In this document: piece after piece, positions 32,485 through 41,173 of the stretch | Layout: every line of letters starts with the position of its first letter | Numbering within the stretch: the first letter of the stretch is position 1 | From: JAAGZL01 sp050291365 | Lineage (GTDB): Bacteria > Pseudomonadota > Gammaproteobacteria > Chromatiales > Chromatiaceae | NCBI GenBank assembly: GCA_050291365.1 | Contig: JBNKJS010000003.1 | Span: 62,001 to 126,000, forward strand | Direction of reading: 5' to 3' | Length of the DNA: 64,000 nt | Notes under the pieces: generated by a model | Database searches by the model: none | What the model was told of the DNA's origin: nothing | Seen by the model: the letters and a program-made list of their open reading frames with translations, nothing else | Translations under genes and position numbers: made by a program

Positions 32485-33157
32485 TATTTTCCAGTTCATG
32501 TAAGATATTTTTGGCAGCCTGCTGTTCTGCCTTGCGGCGGCTTGATCCATTGGCAACGGTTTGTAGGTTTAAATCGTCAACGTCACACTTAACAATGAAA
32601 TGCTGGTCGTGCTGCTCACCAGTTACTTCAAGGACAGTATATGTTGGGAGTTTGTGGTGTCGAGCCTGAAGATATTCCTGCAGTCTGGTCTTTGGATCCT
32701 TTAAGCCATCACTGGCGGTGATATTATCGAATCTATCTCTATACAGATTAGTTATAACCTTGCGCGCAGAATCCAATCCTCCATCCAGATATACTGCCGC
32801 AATAACTGCTTCTAGGGCATCGGCTAGGATTGAGTTTCTTGATTGGCCGCCACTGCGTAATTCACCAGGTCCTAATTGGAGATAGTTTCCAAGATTGATC
32901 TCTCGTGCTATCTCTGCCAGAGTCACACCTTTAACAAGGTGGGATCTTAACCTGCTCATATCACCTTCATCTGCTTTGCCAAGAGTGGCATAGAGAATAT
33001 CAGCTACAACAAAACCTAGAATAGAGTCCCCGAGGAATTCCATTCTTTCATTATTAAATCCGCTTGCACTTCTGTGTGTTAATGCCTTATCTAATATGGT
33101 TATATCAGAGAAACCATAACCAATTATTCGGCTAAGAAGTTCTATCGGTTCTCTCAA
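32468..33157 (-). CDS. rnc: Ribonuclease III
   Basis: RNase III cleaves double-stranded RNA in rRNA and mRNA processing. The 229-residue protein has the signature ERMEFLGDS with Glu40 and Asp44 near the active site, LADALEAVIAAVYLDGG in the second catalytic region, and a C-terminal double-stranded RNA-binding domain ending SSRRKAEQQAAKNIL. It overlaps DUF4845 by four bases and era by 17. Confidence 0.98.
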   Translation of the reverse strand: MREPIELLSRIIGYGFSDITILDKALTHRSASGFNNERMEFLGDSILGFVVADILYATLGKADEGDMSRLRSHLVKGVTLAEIAREINLGNYLQLGPGELRSGGQSRNSILADALEAVIAAVYLDGGLDSARKVITNLYRDRFDNITASDGLKDPKTRLQEYLQARHHKLPTYTVLEVTGEQHDQHFIVKCDVDDLNLQTVANGSSRRKAEQQAAKNILHELENNAQDK

Positions 33158-33531
33158 TTGGATACCAGTTCAACTTTTTCATCAAAGCTGACAATTATTT
33201 CAATATTACCAACCATCGGCTTTTTCACAAAGTACTCGATATTAACATTAAGTAAACCTGGCTTCTTCACAACCTTAACCATGTTTCGTTTAATATCTCT
33301 AACTCCATTGGTGTTTAAACGGGCCATGACCATGCTGAGAACTTGTTTTTTGGTTTTTTGTGTTATTAATGGCTCATCTTCTAATGATTTCAGAACATTC
33401 TTGACTGAATAGTTCTCAAGGTAGATTGGAGCTAGCTTGAATGTAAGCAGTGCAAAAAATCCGATGAGAAATAGTACGGTTAGCCATCCAAGACCAGTCA
33501 TTCCACGTTGTCTTTTTTTATTGCATATCAT
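33154..33531 (-). CDS. DUF4845 membrane protein of the lepB-rnc operon
   Basis: A 125-residue single-pass protein: basic N-terminus (NKKRQRG), one membrane helix (about 12-32, LGWLTVLFLIGFFALLTFKL), then a periplasmic domain. It matches DUF4845, regularly encoded between lepB and rnc in Beta- and Gammaproteobacteria. The N-terminus RQRGMTGLGWLTVL recalls a type IV pilin-like start. The function is unknown. It overlaps rnc by four bases. Confidence 0.85.
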   Translation of the reverse strand: MICNKKRQRGMTGLGWLTVLFLIGFFALLTFKLAPIYLENYSVKNVLKSLEDEPLITQKTKKQVLSMVMARLNTNGVRDIKRNMVKVVKKPGLLNVNIEYFVKKPMVGNIEIIVSFDEKVELVSN

Positions 33532-33575
33532 TGTGCCAACCTCCTAAAGGGTAAAAGGTGTCTATTTTTGCGCAG

Positions 33576-34406
33576 CTAATCAATTCCTTCGCCAATCCTT
33601 TCCCAGGCGATTGGTAGCATGCTGTCTCTATTTGAATCCCAACTCATCCAAATGCCAAATGCTTTTCCAGCCAGATTCTGCTCTGGAACATAGCCCCAAC
33701 AGCGACTGTCGTTACTATTATCACGGTTGTCGCCCATAACAAAGTAGTAACCCTCAGGTACTTTTATAGTACCGCTAGTCAGCATCTGGCAACCAGGGGG
33801 GAAGTCAGGATACAGCTGATTTACTAGTATTGAGTGCTCAGTATCAGCAATAGTCTCTACCCTTTCTAGGGTGCCGGTCATGTTTGCACCAGAGCCAACT
33901 CCATTATAAATCCCCAGCTGCACCTGTTTTAATGGTTCCCCGTTAATGATTAGCGTCTTGTTTCGATAATCTATGGTGTCTCCAGGGGTTGCAACCACAC
34001 GTTTAATATAGTCAATTGATGGATCTTTGGGGTAGCGAAATACTACAACATCACCTTTTTCTGGTTTGCCAATATCTATGATTTTTTTGTTAATTACTGG
34101 CAGGCGCACCCCATAACTAAACTTATTTACCAGGATAAAGTCACCTATCAGAAGTGTCGGCATCATAGAGGCAGATGGTATTCTGAATGGCTCAATAACT
34201 GCAGAGCGCAAAACCAGAACGGCAAGGATGACAGGAAAAAAGGCGCGTGAATATTCGACAATTAGCGGTTCTTTTTCTCGTGTAGAGCTAAAGCCGATGG
34301 ATATGTTTCCTCTCCTTCTAGGGCCGAAATATAGTACATCAGCTAGCCAAATTATACCGGTGATAAATGTGGCCAAAACCAGTATCAGAGGAAAATTAAT
34401 ATTCAT
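33576..34406 (-). CDS. lepB: Signal peptidase I
   Basis: LepB removes signal peptides from exported preproteins at the periplasmic face of the inner membrane. The 276-residue protein has two N-terminal membrane segments, the catalytic Ser80 in PSASMMPTLL, Lys135 in YIKRVVATPGD, and box E GDNRDNSNDSR. It lies 29 bases after lepA, the classic lepA-lepB pair. Confidence 0.97.
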   Translation of the reverse strand: MNINFPLILVLATFITGIIWLADVLYFGPRRRGNISIGFSSTREKEPLIVEYSRAFFPVILAVLVLRSAVIEPFRIPSASMMPTLLIGDFILVNKFSYGVRLPVINKKIIDIGKPEKGDVVVFRYPKDPSIDYIKRVVATPGDTIDYRNKTLIINGEPLKQVQLGIYNGVGSGANMTGTLERVETIADTEHSILVNQLYPDFPPGCQMLTSGTIKVPEGYYFVMGDNRDNSNDSRCWGYVPEQNLAGKAFGIWMSWDSNRDSMLPIAWERIGEGID

Positions 34407-34435
34407 AACAACCTTCTTTGTTTATTTAATAAAAC

Positions 34436-36241
34436 TTAGTTATCTTTGCCAACACGCAGCACAGCAAGAAACGCCTCTTGGGGTATTTCAACCTTACCAA
34501 CCTGTTTCATGCGCTTTTTTCCGGCCTTTTGTTTCTCAAGTAGTTTTCTTTTACGGGTAATATCGCCACCATAGCACTTTGCTGTTACATTTTTACGTAG
34601 CGCTTTGACAGTGGTACGTGCGATTATTTTACTACCAATAGCGGCTTGTATGGCAACTTCAAACATCTGACGTGGGATTATCTCTTTCATCTTTACCGTC
34701 AGATCTCTTCCTCTGCTCTCTACATTATCTCGATGTACGATAAGTGATAGGGCGTCTACCTTTTCCGTGTTGATGAGAATCTCAAGTTTTACCAGTGGTG
34801 CTGCCTCGAACCGCTTGAATTCATATTCAAATGAGGCAAATCCACGACTGACAGATTTTAATCGGTCAAAGAAGTCCATAACCACTTCGTTCATTGGCAG
34901 CTCGTAGATCAATTGTACTTGTCCACCGAGATATTGCAGATTTTTCTGGGTTCCTCGCTTTTCTATACATAGGTTGATTACATTACCTAGATAATCCTGT
35001 GGCACCAGAATAGTTGCCTCAATTAGTGGTTCCCGTATTTCGGCTATCTTGCTTGTATCTGGAAGTGCTGCTGGATTATCAATATAAATAACTTCGCCGT
35101 CACTCTTCTCGACCTCATAGATTACAGTTGGAGCCGTTGTAATAAGATCCAGGTTATACTCACGCTCTAACCTTTCCTGAACAATCTCCATGTGCAGCAT
35201 TCCGAGAAATCCACAACGGAACCCAAACCCTAGAGCCTGAGATGTCTCTGGTTCAAAATGGAGTGCTGCATCATTCAGTTTTAATTTCTGTAACGCTTCG
35301 CGGAATGACTCGTAGTCATCTGAGCTTATGGGATAGAGACCGGCAAAAACGCGAGGTCTGATTTCAGAGAACCCTGGAAGCTGCTGTTCAGCCTTCCTGT
35401 CTGCCAGGGTTATGGTATCGCCAACAGGCGCGCTATCAATTGTTTTGATTCCGGCGATAACGAAGCCAACCTCTCCAGGTCCTAACTCGTCTCTTTCTTC
35501 AAGTTTTGGGGTAAAGACCCCCACCTTTTCCACCTGATGTGTGCGGTCGGTGGACATTATGTACATCTTATCCTTACGTTTGATCGAGCCGTTTATTACC
35601 CTGATCAGAGAGATTACGCCTACATAACTATCGAACCAGGAGTCTATGATCAGTGCCTGCAGTGGTTTTGTTTTATCGCCTTCAGGCGGAGGGATAAGTT
35701 CAACCAACTGCTCCAAAAGCTCCGGGATGCCAATGCCGCTCTTGGCGCTTACACGCATGGCATGTTCCGCCTCGAGACCGATGATCTCCTCAATCTCATT
35801 TATCACTTTCTCAGGATCAGCCGCTGGCAGGTCGATTTTGTTTAGCACCGGTAGTACTTCCAGACCTTGCTCTATAGCCGTGTAGCAGTTGGCAACACTC
35901 TGTGCTTCTACCCCTTGCGCAGCATCTACTACCAACAGCGCCCCTTCACAGGCCGCTAACGAACGAGATACCTCGTAAGAGAAGTCTACATGACCAGGGG
36001 TATCGATAAAGTTAAGTTGGTAGAGTTCACCTTTTTTGTTGGTGTAAGAAAGGGTGACGCTTTGGGCCTTGATGGTAATGCCTCGTTCCCGCTCTAAATC
36101 CATAGAATCCAGAACCTGTTCGTTCATCTCTCTTTCGGTCAGGCCGCCACAGACTTGTATAAAGCGGTCTGCAATGGTGGATTTCCCATGGTCAATATGG
36201 GCGATAATGGAGAAGTTTCTGATGTGTTGCAGGTCGGTCAT
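34436..36241 (-). CDS. lepA: Elongation factor 4 (LepA)
   Basis: LepA is a ribosome-bound translational GTPase thought to aid initiation or back-translocation. The 601-residue protein has the GTPase motifs AHIDHGKST, RERGITIKAQ, DTPGHVDF and NKIDLPAA, the domain II beta barrel, and the specific C-terminal domain with GGDITRKRKLLEKQKAGKKRMK. It is the first gene of the leftward lepA-lepB-DUF4845-rnc-era-recO-pdxJ series. Confidence 0.98.
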   Translation of the reverse strand: MTDLQHIRNFSIIAHIDHGKSTIADRFIQVCGGLTEREMNEQVLDSMDLERERGITIKAQSVTLSYTNKKGELYQLNFIDTPGHVDFSYEVSRSLAACEGALLVVDAAQGVEAQSVANCYTAIEQGLEVLPVLNKIDLPAADPEKVINEIEEIIGLEAEHAMRVSAKSGIGIPELLEQLVELIPPPEGDKTKPLQALIIDSWFDSYVGVISLIRVINGSIKRKDKMYIMSTDRTHQVEKVGVFTPKLEERDELGPGEVGFVIAGIKTIDSAPVGDTITLADRKAEQQLPGFSEIRPRVFAGLYPISSDDYESFREALQKLKLNDAALHFEPETSQALGFGFRCGFLGMLHMEIVQERLEREYNLDLITTAPTVIYEVEKSDGEVIYIDNPAALPDTSKIAEIREPLIEATILVPQDYLGNVINLCIEKRGTQKNLQYLGGQVQLIYELPMNEVVMDFFDRLKSVSRGFASFEYEFKRFEAAPLVKLEILINTEKVDALSLIVHRDNVESRGRDLTVKMKEIIPRQMFEVAIQAAIGSKIIARTTVKALRKNVTAKCYGGDITRKRKLLEKQKAGKKRMKQVGKVEIPQEAFLAVLRVGKDN

Positions 36242-36305
36242 TATTGAATCTGGATTCCCGTGGCCATCAAAATCAGGGCCGTAGTGCTAAATATTGTATC
36301 TAATA

Positions 36306-36341
36306 ATAGAAAACGGAACTTCTCACTAGAAAAGTTCCGTT
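36306..36341 (-). terminator. Terminator after the glutaredoxin-like gene
   Basis: On the minus strand AACGGAACTT and AAGTTCCGTT form a perfect 10-bp stem with a 10-base loop, followed by TTTTC. It ends the degP-glutaredoxin unit before lepA begins at 36241. Confidence 0.75.
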
Positions 36342-36362
36342 CCCAACTCTTTATAGTGCCAG

Positions 36363-36623
36363 CTATGATACCTTACTTGCATAACTCCTAAAATAGTCAG
36401 TTAATGCCTTTTCATCCAGATAGTAACGGCATAACTCTGTGCCACCGCCCTCAATCACAGGAACAAGATGGCCATATTGCTGCTGTAGTTTAGTGTTGCT
36501 GTCCACATCAATGGACTCAATATTAAACTGCTCAGACTCTTGCAGCTCAGTTAGTTGCAGCATCATATCTTCGCATAGATGGCATCCATGCCGGTAAAAT
36601 ACCCTAACTGTCGGTTTTTCCAC
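36363..36623 (-). CDS. Glutaredoxin-like thioredoxin-fold protein
   Basis: An 86-residue protein of the glutaredoxin-like DUF836 type, with the redox CxxC in RHGCHLCEDMM at the N-terminus and the thioredoxin-fold cis-proline in VPVIE (LVPVIEGGG). Its partner or substrate is unknown. The GTG start overlaps the degP stop by one base (TAGTG), so the two are translationally coupled. Location beside degP suggests a role in protein quality control, as inference only. Confidence 0.85.
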   Translation of the reverse strand: MEKPTVRVFYRHGCHLCEDMMLQLTELQESEQFNIESIDVDSNTKLQQQYGHLVPVIEGGGTELCRYYLDEKALTDYFRSYASKVS

Positions 36624-38071
36624 TATTTTTCTGGTATTTTTAACGCCAGAAACACGGGGCCTGCATGTCTCTGCACCAATACGGCAACTCTTTTCCCTGG
36701 CTTTAGTCCCTTCACTACCTTTTTGAAATCATCGATGTTGCTGATTTTTTGACCAGCTATCATCTGGATGACATCGCCGCGCCTGATTCCAGCAGATCTA
36801 CCAGCACCTGATCCAGCCTCGTATACTATTACTCCCTCTTTTGGCAGCTGTCTCTTTTCAGCCTGCTCTTCAGTGAGTTCCATTACCTTAATTCCAAGGG
36901 TTTTGTTTGTGGTTTGGCCGAGACTTCCTGTTCTTGTTTCCATCTCATCATCGGTGGGCAGTTCGCCGATGGTGACATCTAACTCTATCCTTTTACCCTG
37001 ACGCAGAATTGATAGTTTAGAGGCCTTGTTCACATCGCTGGAACCAACCAGGGGTGGCAGTTGGGAGGAGTTCATTAACTTATTACCGTTGAACTCCATT
37101 ATGATATCCCCAGGCAGCAGTTTTGCCTTCTCGGCTGGGCTGTCCGGTATAACTTTTGATACGAGCGCGCCGCTTGGCTGTTTCATACCAAACGATTCTG
37201 CCAGCTCCTTGGTGACATCCTGTATCAGCACTCCCAGCCAGCCTCTGGAAACCTTACCAGAGGTACGAAGCTGGTCAGCTACGTTCATTGCTACCTCTAT
37301 CGGGATGGCAAAAGAGAGACCCATAAAGCCACCAGATTTACTGTAGATCTGTGAGTTAACACCCACTACCTCACCGTTGAGGTTAAACAGTGGACCACCT
37401 GAGTTGCCAGGGTTAATAGCAACATCTGTTTGAATGAATGGGACATAGTTTTCATGCGGTAGGCTTCTGCCTTTTGCGCTTACGATGCCGGCTGTAACGG
37501 AATGATCAAATCCAAACGGGGAACCTATTGCTAGTACCCACTCCCCTACCTTTAGGTTGCTGGATTTTCCAATCTTGACAACGGGAAGGTCTTTAGCCTC
37601 AATCTTAAGAATGGCCGTATCACTCCGCTTGTCTCGGCCGATGACTACTGCCTCGAATTCTCTTCGGTCGCTTAGTCTAACAACTATCTCATCCGCATTA
37701 TCTACCACATGGTTGTTGGTCATGACATAGCCGTCGCTGGAGATAATGAATCCAGAACCGAGCGATTTTGGAGTCAAAATCTCTCCACCTTCACCGCTCC
37801 GACCTCTTTCCTGCTCCTCAAAGAAATGACGAAATAACTCATTAAATGGGCTGTCTTTAGGGATTTCAGGCATTCTGAATTCATGCCTGAACCTGGTGTT
37901 GATAGACGATCTCTTGGCCTTGGTGCTTATATTAACGACCGCAGGGCTATTCTGTTCCACCATTAGGGTAAAGTCTGGAAGATCTGCTGCCGGTGTAACG
38001 GTTGCAGTAAATAGCAGTATCGTTGTTAACAGGCTGGAATATAGATATTTGTACATAAGCGTATCGCTCAT
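36623..38071 (-). CDS. degP: DegP/MucD-type periplasmic serine protease
   Basis: This HtrA-family protease degrades misfolded envelope proteins. The 482-residue protein has a signal peptide (about 1-29, ending TPAAD), a trypsin domain with His121 (TNNHVV), Asp151 (SDTAIL) and Ser224 (NPGNSGGPLF), and two PDZ domains (about 270-370 and 390-480). A second Met at position 6 could also be the start. It follows rseC in the order rpoE-rseA-rseB-rseC-degP seen in pseudomonads and has its own sigma-E-type promoter at 38115-38142. Confidence 0.96.
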   Translation of the reverse strand: MSDTLMYKYLYSSLLTTILLFTATVTPAADLPDFTLMVEQNSPAVVNISTKAKRSSINTRFRHEFRMPEIPKDSPFNELFRHFFEEQERGRSGEGGEILTPKSLGSGFIISSDGYVMTNNHVVDNADEIVVRLSDRREFEAVVIGRDKRSDTAILKIEAKDLPVVKIGKSSNLKVGEWVLAIGSPFGFDHSVTAGIVSAKGRSLPHENYVPFIQTDVAINPGNSGGPLFNLNGEVVGVNSQIYSKSGGFMGLSFAIPIEVAMNVADQLRTSGKVSRGWLGVLIQDVTKELAESFGMKQPSGALVSKVIPDSPAEKAKLLPGDIIMEFNGNKLMNSSQLPPLVGSSDVNKASKLSILRQGKRIELDVTIGELPTDDEMETRTGSLGQTTNKTLGIKVMELTEEQAEKRQLPKEGVIVYEAGSGAGRSAGIRRGDVIQMIAGQKISNIDDFKKVVKGLKPGKRVAVLVQRHAGPVFLALKIPEK

Positions 38072-38114
38072 TTGTTACTCCTGTATTTCTTGAAATTCTG
38101 TAATTTGACGAAGT

Positions 38115-38142
38115 ATAGAACATTAGATCTATCAGAAGTTCC
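38115..38142 (-). promoter_or_regulatory. Sigma-E-type promoter of degP
   Basis: On the minus strand the -35 GGAACTT (complement of 38136-38142), a 16-nt spacer and TCTAT (complement of 38115-38119) fit the RpoE/AlgU consensus GAACTT-N16-TCTGA. It sits in the 116-base rseC-degP gap and would let the stress sigma factor raise DegP on its own. Confidence 0.65.
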
Positions 38143-38187
38143 AGCAGTGAGATGCTAGATAACGTCGATTTTGACTATGATCAACTG

Positions 38188-38679
38188 CTACGCTGGTAAT
38201 TTAGGTTCTATATCAAACTTGACCCGTTCAGATGTGGCAAATCTTAGCATCACAGGTTGATATCGGCTGTCATTTTCTACTTTTTTTGCAAAGATTCGTA
38301 CGAAACTAAAGCCAGCAACAAGCCCGATTCCGCCTCCCAGGATTGCAAATAGATCGGGGGATTTATACCCCATGCTGATTGCCAACTCTTGGCCTAAAAC
38401 AGCCAGTAACAGCATTGAGATGACTGGGAGCAAGTAGAATACCAGAGATACTCTGGAGAGAGCAGATTCTTGCAGGCCGATGATTACTTGATCTCCCGGT
38501 TTAGCATCAATACTATTTACTACTCGCACAACGGTTTGGCGATTGCCGAATACCTTGGAAAATACCCCGGTACCGCACACTCCGCTGGATGCACAGCCTC
38601 CACATGAGCTCTGTGGTTTTGTCTCGATGTCTGAGTATTCACCGTCACAGCTTAATACAAATGCGGTCTCTTCAATCAC
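38188..38679 (-). CDS. rseC: RseC/MucC family regulator of sigma-E
   Basis: The 163-residue inner-membrane protein has the N-terminal CGGCASSGVCG cysteine cluster and two hydrophobic segments (about 80-118) typical of RseC/MucC, which tunes sigma-E activity. It follows rseB after seven bases. The cluster CxxCxxxxxC could bind metal or an iron-sulfur centre, as proposed for RseC. Confidence 0.93.
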   Translation of the reverse strand: MIEETAFVLSCDGEYSDIETKPQSSCGGCASSGVCGTGVFSKVFGNRQTVVRVVNSIDAKPGDQVIIGLQESALSRVSLVFYLLPVISMLLLAVLGQELAISMGYKSPDLFAILGGGIGLVAGFSFVRIFAKKVENDSRYQPVMLRFATSERVKFDIEPKLPA

Positions 38680-38686
38680 TACCTAT

Positions 38687-39664
38687 TTACTCCTGCTTAT
38701 ATTTAGCTGAGAGCGCAAACTTCTTAACTGTTTGGGCTGGGACCTCACCTACAGCTGTAATCTGATAACCATCTATTTGGGTACCAAAAGCATGTATAGC
38801 CCCCATTTGCGATCCTCCCTCAAACCGCTTCTCTGTCACGGTCTTTTCAATATAGACCGATAAAGTTGCCAGACCATCGGTATAAACAAAGTGTTCGACA
38901 ACGTCATTGCTGGAGTTAGCGATCCTGGTTTCATGCACACTTAACCTGAAACCTTTTGGTAGAGCATCAAATACCCATCTACTCTTATTATCTGAATCAG
39001 TAATGTCCTGAGCTGGGTTCTGGTGTTTCCATGTATATTCTTCCAGTTCTTCATGGGTAACAAGTTCAAGTGCATTATCTTTGATCATTGGACCAATTTT
39101 CATACTGGTAAACATTATCTGTGATACTGTTTTCCCAGAATTATCCAGAAGGTCTGATCTGAGTGGGAGAGCTGATTCGATATCAAGGGATACTCGGTGC
39201 CCGTACCTGTTTTCATCCTTGGGGATAACTAATATGACTTTTGTATTCTTGTCTGCGATTCTTTCATCTCCACCTATTCTGAAATCATAATAGGCTGAGA
39301 TGTCGTCTGGGTTATATGGCAGTATATTGGCAATACCTTCGTGACCAAAACGCTTACCTACCAGAACGCTCTTTATATCTGGCTGAATGCAAATTACCTC
39401 TCCTTTGCTTCGCACTACTTCACGTCGTGATCCATTTAATGAAACTAAGCGCTCTCTCTCTACCCCTTCCTCGACTGTATGCACAATCTTCATAGATTCC
39501 ATATGCTGGTTATGCAGATAAACAAAAGTGCCTTCGTAATTTAACTGCTGCACCGCTGTGTTCATCTTTTCCAGCCATTTATAGGCTTCTTGCTGTGTCT
39601 CAACAGCATACGAGACTGCTGGCAAAAATAGCAGCATATGCCATAGACGAAACCTTCTAATCAT
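38687..39664 (-). CDS. rseB: Periplasmic sigma-E regulator RseB/MucB
   Basis: RseB binds the anti-sigma factor RseA and protects it from DegS until lipopolysaccharide or lipoprotein stress is sensed. The 325-residue protein has a signal peptide (MIRRFRLWHMLLFLPAVSYA) and the two-domain MucB fold (LNYEGTFVYLHNQHMESMKI; the C-terminal PKGFRLSVHE). The frame extends 18 codons upstream into rseA, but ATG 39664, seven bases after the rseA stop, begins the signal peptide. rseC follows. Confidence 0.94.
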   Translation of the reverse strand: MIRRFRLWHMLLFLPAVSYAVETQQEAYKWLEKMNTAVQQLNYEGTFVYLHNQHMESMKIVHTVEEGVERERLVSLNGSRREVVRSKGEVICIQPDIKSVLVGKRFGHEGIANILPYNPDDISAYYDFRIGGDERIADKNTKVILVIPKDENRYGHRVSLDIESALPLRSDLLDNSGKTVSQIMFTSMKIGPMIKDNALELVTHEELEEYTWKHQNPAQDITDSDNKSRWVFDALPKGFRLSVHETRIANSSNDVVEHFVYTDGLATLSVYIEKTVTEKRFEGGSQMGAIHAFGTQIDGYQITAVGEVPAQTVKKFALSAKYKQE

Positions 39665-39671
39665 AATGTTA

Positions 39672-40298
39672 TTAGCGCTTTGGCTTTGGATTGGAGTCAT
39701 AACCGACAAAGGTGGCATATGGCATTACACGGATACCGGTGCCAGGAGCGGCAAATTCGCTGTGATTAACTAGGTAACCATTTAATCTGTTCTCTAAAGA
39801 TGGCTCTTTTAGATTTTTCCAGCGAGTCCCTGGAATGGTTTGATACCTGGCTGTGGCAGGCACTACATTATTGATATTTGCCACTGTAACAATCGGTTGA
39901 ACCGGTTTATTGGGAATGTTCGCAGCGATATTAGGTTGAGCTGTTTCGTTAAGCCCTATGAAACCAGGAGCGTTTAATACAACTACGGACGCCACTGATG
40001 CTGCCAGTGCGGCTCCAGCAGCCGATTTGGCCCAATTAGATTTCCAGAATCTGTCCTTTTTGGGTATGGAGATTATTGCTGGTTCTAATTCTATCTGCTT
40101 TTTAACACGTTCAGATATGCTGTTTGCATGAGGATTAAGTGCCTCTCCGCGCATGACATCACCAATCATATGGTATCTTTCCCACTTCTGTCGTAGCTCT
40201 GGTTGCTGGCTTAGTTGGGCCAATACTGAGGATGTCTCATGGTTAGACAGTTCATTGTCTATCAATGCAGATACCTGTTCATTTAGCTTATCAGTCAT
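39672..40298 (-). CDS. rseA: Anti-sigma-E factor RseA/MucA
   Basis: RseA spans the inner membrane and holds RpoE inactive. The 208-residue protein (ATG 40298) has the N-terminal anti-sigma domain MTDKLNEQVSALIDNELS, a single membrane helix around AKSAAGAALAASVASVVVLN (about 100-120), and a periplasmic tail. The longest frame starts 31 codons earlier inside rpoE; the family N-terminus supports 40298. It lies 43 bases after rpoE. Confidence 0.94.
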   Translation of the reverse strand: MTDKLNEQVSALIDNELSNHETSSVLAQLSQQPELRQKWERYHMIGDVMRGEALNPHANSISERVKKQIELEPAIISIPKKDRFWKSNWAKSAAGAALAASVASVVVLNAPGFIGLNETAQPNIAANIPNKPVQPIVTVANINNVVPATARYQTIPGTRWKNLKEPSLENRLNGYLVNHSEFAAPGTGIRVMPYATFVGYDSNPKPKR

Positions 40299-40341
40299 TT
40301 TCCTATACCCGAAATAATTACCTGGTAATTTAATCAGTAAA

Positions 40342-40920
40342 TTAATGCTCCAACAGTGGGGCCAATTTAGTGTTAATAGCATCGCGGGCACGGAATATCC
40401 GTGACCGTACAGTTCCTACCGGACAGGACATAGCACTGGCTATCTCTTCATAGCTCAGGCCTTCCAGCTCCCTTAATGTAATTGCTGTTTTAAGATCCTC
40501 CGGCAGGGCATCAATAGCATCACGCACTGTCTCAGCGATCTCATCCTGTAATAACTGGTTTTCAGGAGTCGTGTTCTCCTGGAGTCGGATACCTATATCC
40601 ATCTGTTCTGCTGTGCCTGCGTCAAGATCAGAACCAGGTGGTCTACGTCCCAGAGCCACAATATGATTCTTTGCGGTATTAATCGCAATACGGTAAATCC
40701 AGGTATAGAAGGCACTTTCTCCACGAAAGTTCGGAATGGCCTTATAGGCCTTGATAAAAGCCTCTTGAGTCACGTCTAGCGCCTCACTTTGGTTACGCAC
40801 ATAGCGGGATACCAGATTTACTACCTTGCGCTGGTATTTCAGGACCAGAAGGTCAAAAGCCCTCTTATCTCCACGCTGTACTCGCTCTACCAGTTCCTGA
40901 TCTACTTGTCGTTCGCCCAT
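40342..40920 (-). CDS. rpoE: RNA polymerase sigma factor RpoE/AlgU
   Basis: This ECF sigma factor directs the envelope stress response. From ATG 40920 the protein has 192 residues: MGERQVDQELVERVQRGDKR, region 2 with VSRYVRNQSEALDVTQEAF and FYTWIYRIAINTAKNH, GRRPPGSD, and region 4 LEGLSYEEIASAMSCPVGTVRSR. Upstream in-frame ATG codons at 40941 and 40935 exist; the family N-terminus favours 40920. It is the first gene of rpoE-rseABC and is preceded by a promoter of its own class. Confidence 0.97.
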   Translation of the reverse strand: MGERQVDQELVERVQRGDKRAFDLLVLKYQRKVVNLVSRYVRNQSEALDVTQEAFIKAYKAIPNFRGESAFYTWIYRIAINTAKNHIVALGRRPPGSDLDAGTAEQMDIGIRLQENTTPENQLLQDEIAETVRDAIDALPEDLKTAITLRELEGLSYEEIASAMSCPVGTVRSRIFRARDAINTKLAPLLEH

Positions 40921-40968
40921 GCGGGCCATCTCCATTTCCACGACAAGCGCAGAACATTATTCACACTC

Positions 40969-40995
40969 ATTGACATCCAATACATAAAATAGTTC
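40969..40995 (-). promoter_or_regulatory. Autoregulatory sigma-E promoter of rpoE
   Basis: On the minus strand GAACTA (complement of 40990-40995), a 16-nt spacer and TCAAT (complement of 40969-40973) match the sigma-E consensus GAACTT-N16-TCAAA with one mismatch in each box. It lies about 50 bases before the rpoE start, so RpoE probably drives its own gene. Confidence 0.55.
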
Positions 40996-41173
40996 TCATA
41001 TGTCTCGGGCATTAAAAAATATAGTAACTTTATTGGCTACTATTGTTTCTAGTTATACAGAATTAGGTTAGGATTTCGAAACGAAAACTGTTTGCATATC
41101 TTCCAATTCTAGTCACCATCCAGTGGATTATGAAGCCATATGATGGTGGCAGCAAATTATAGATAGAGAAAAC

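Noticed and set aside
36306..36341. GGAACTT in the hairpin before lepA as a sigma-E promoter
   Set aside because: The motif is part of a perfect terminator stem, and no -10 (TCTGA/TCAAA) occurs 16 bases downstream.
40921..41173. tRNA or small RNA in the rpoE-nadB divergent spacer
   Set aside because: No cloverleaf or strong stem with a T-run was found; the region holds the sigma-E promoter and presumably the nadB promoter.
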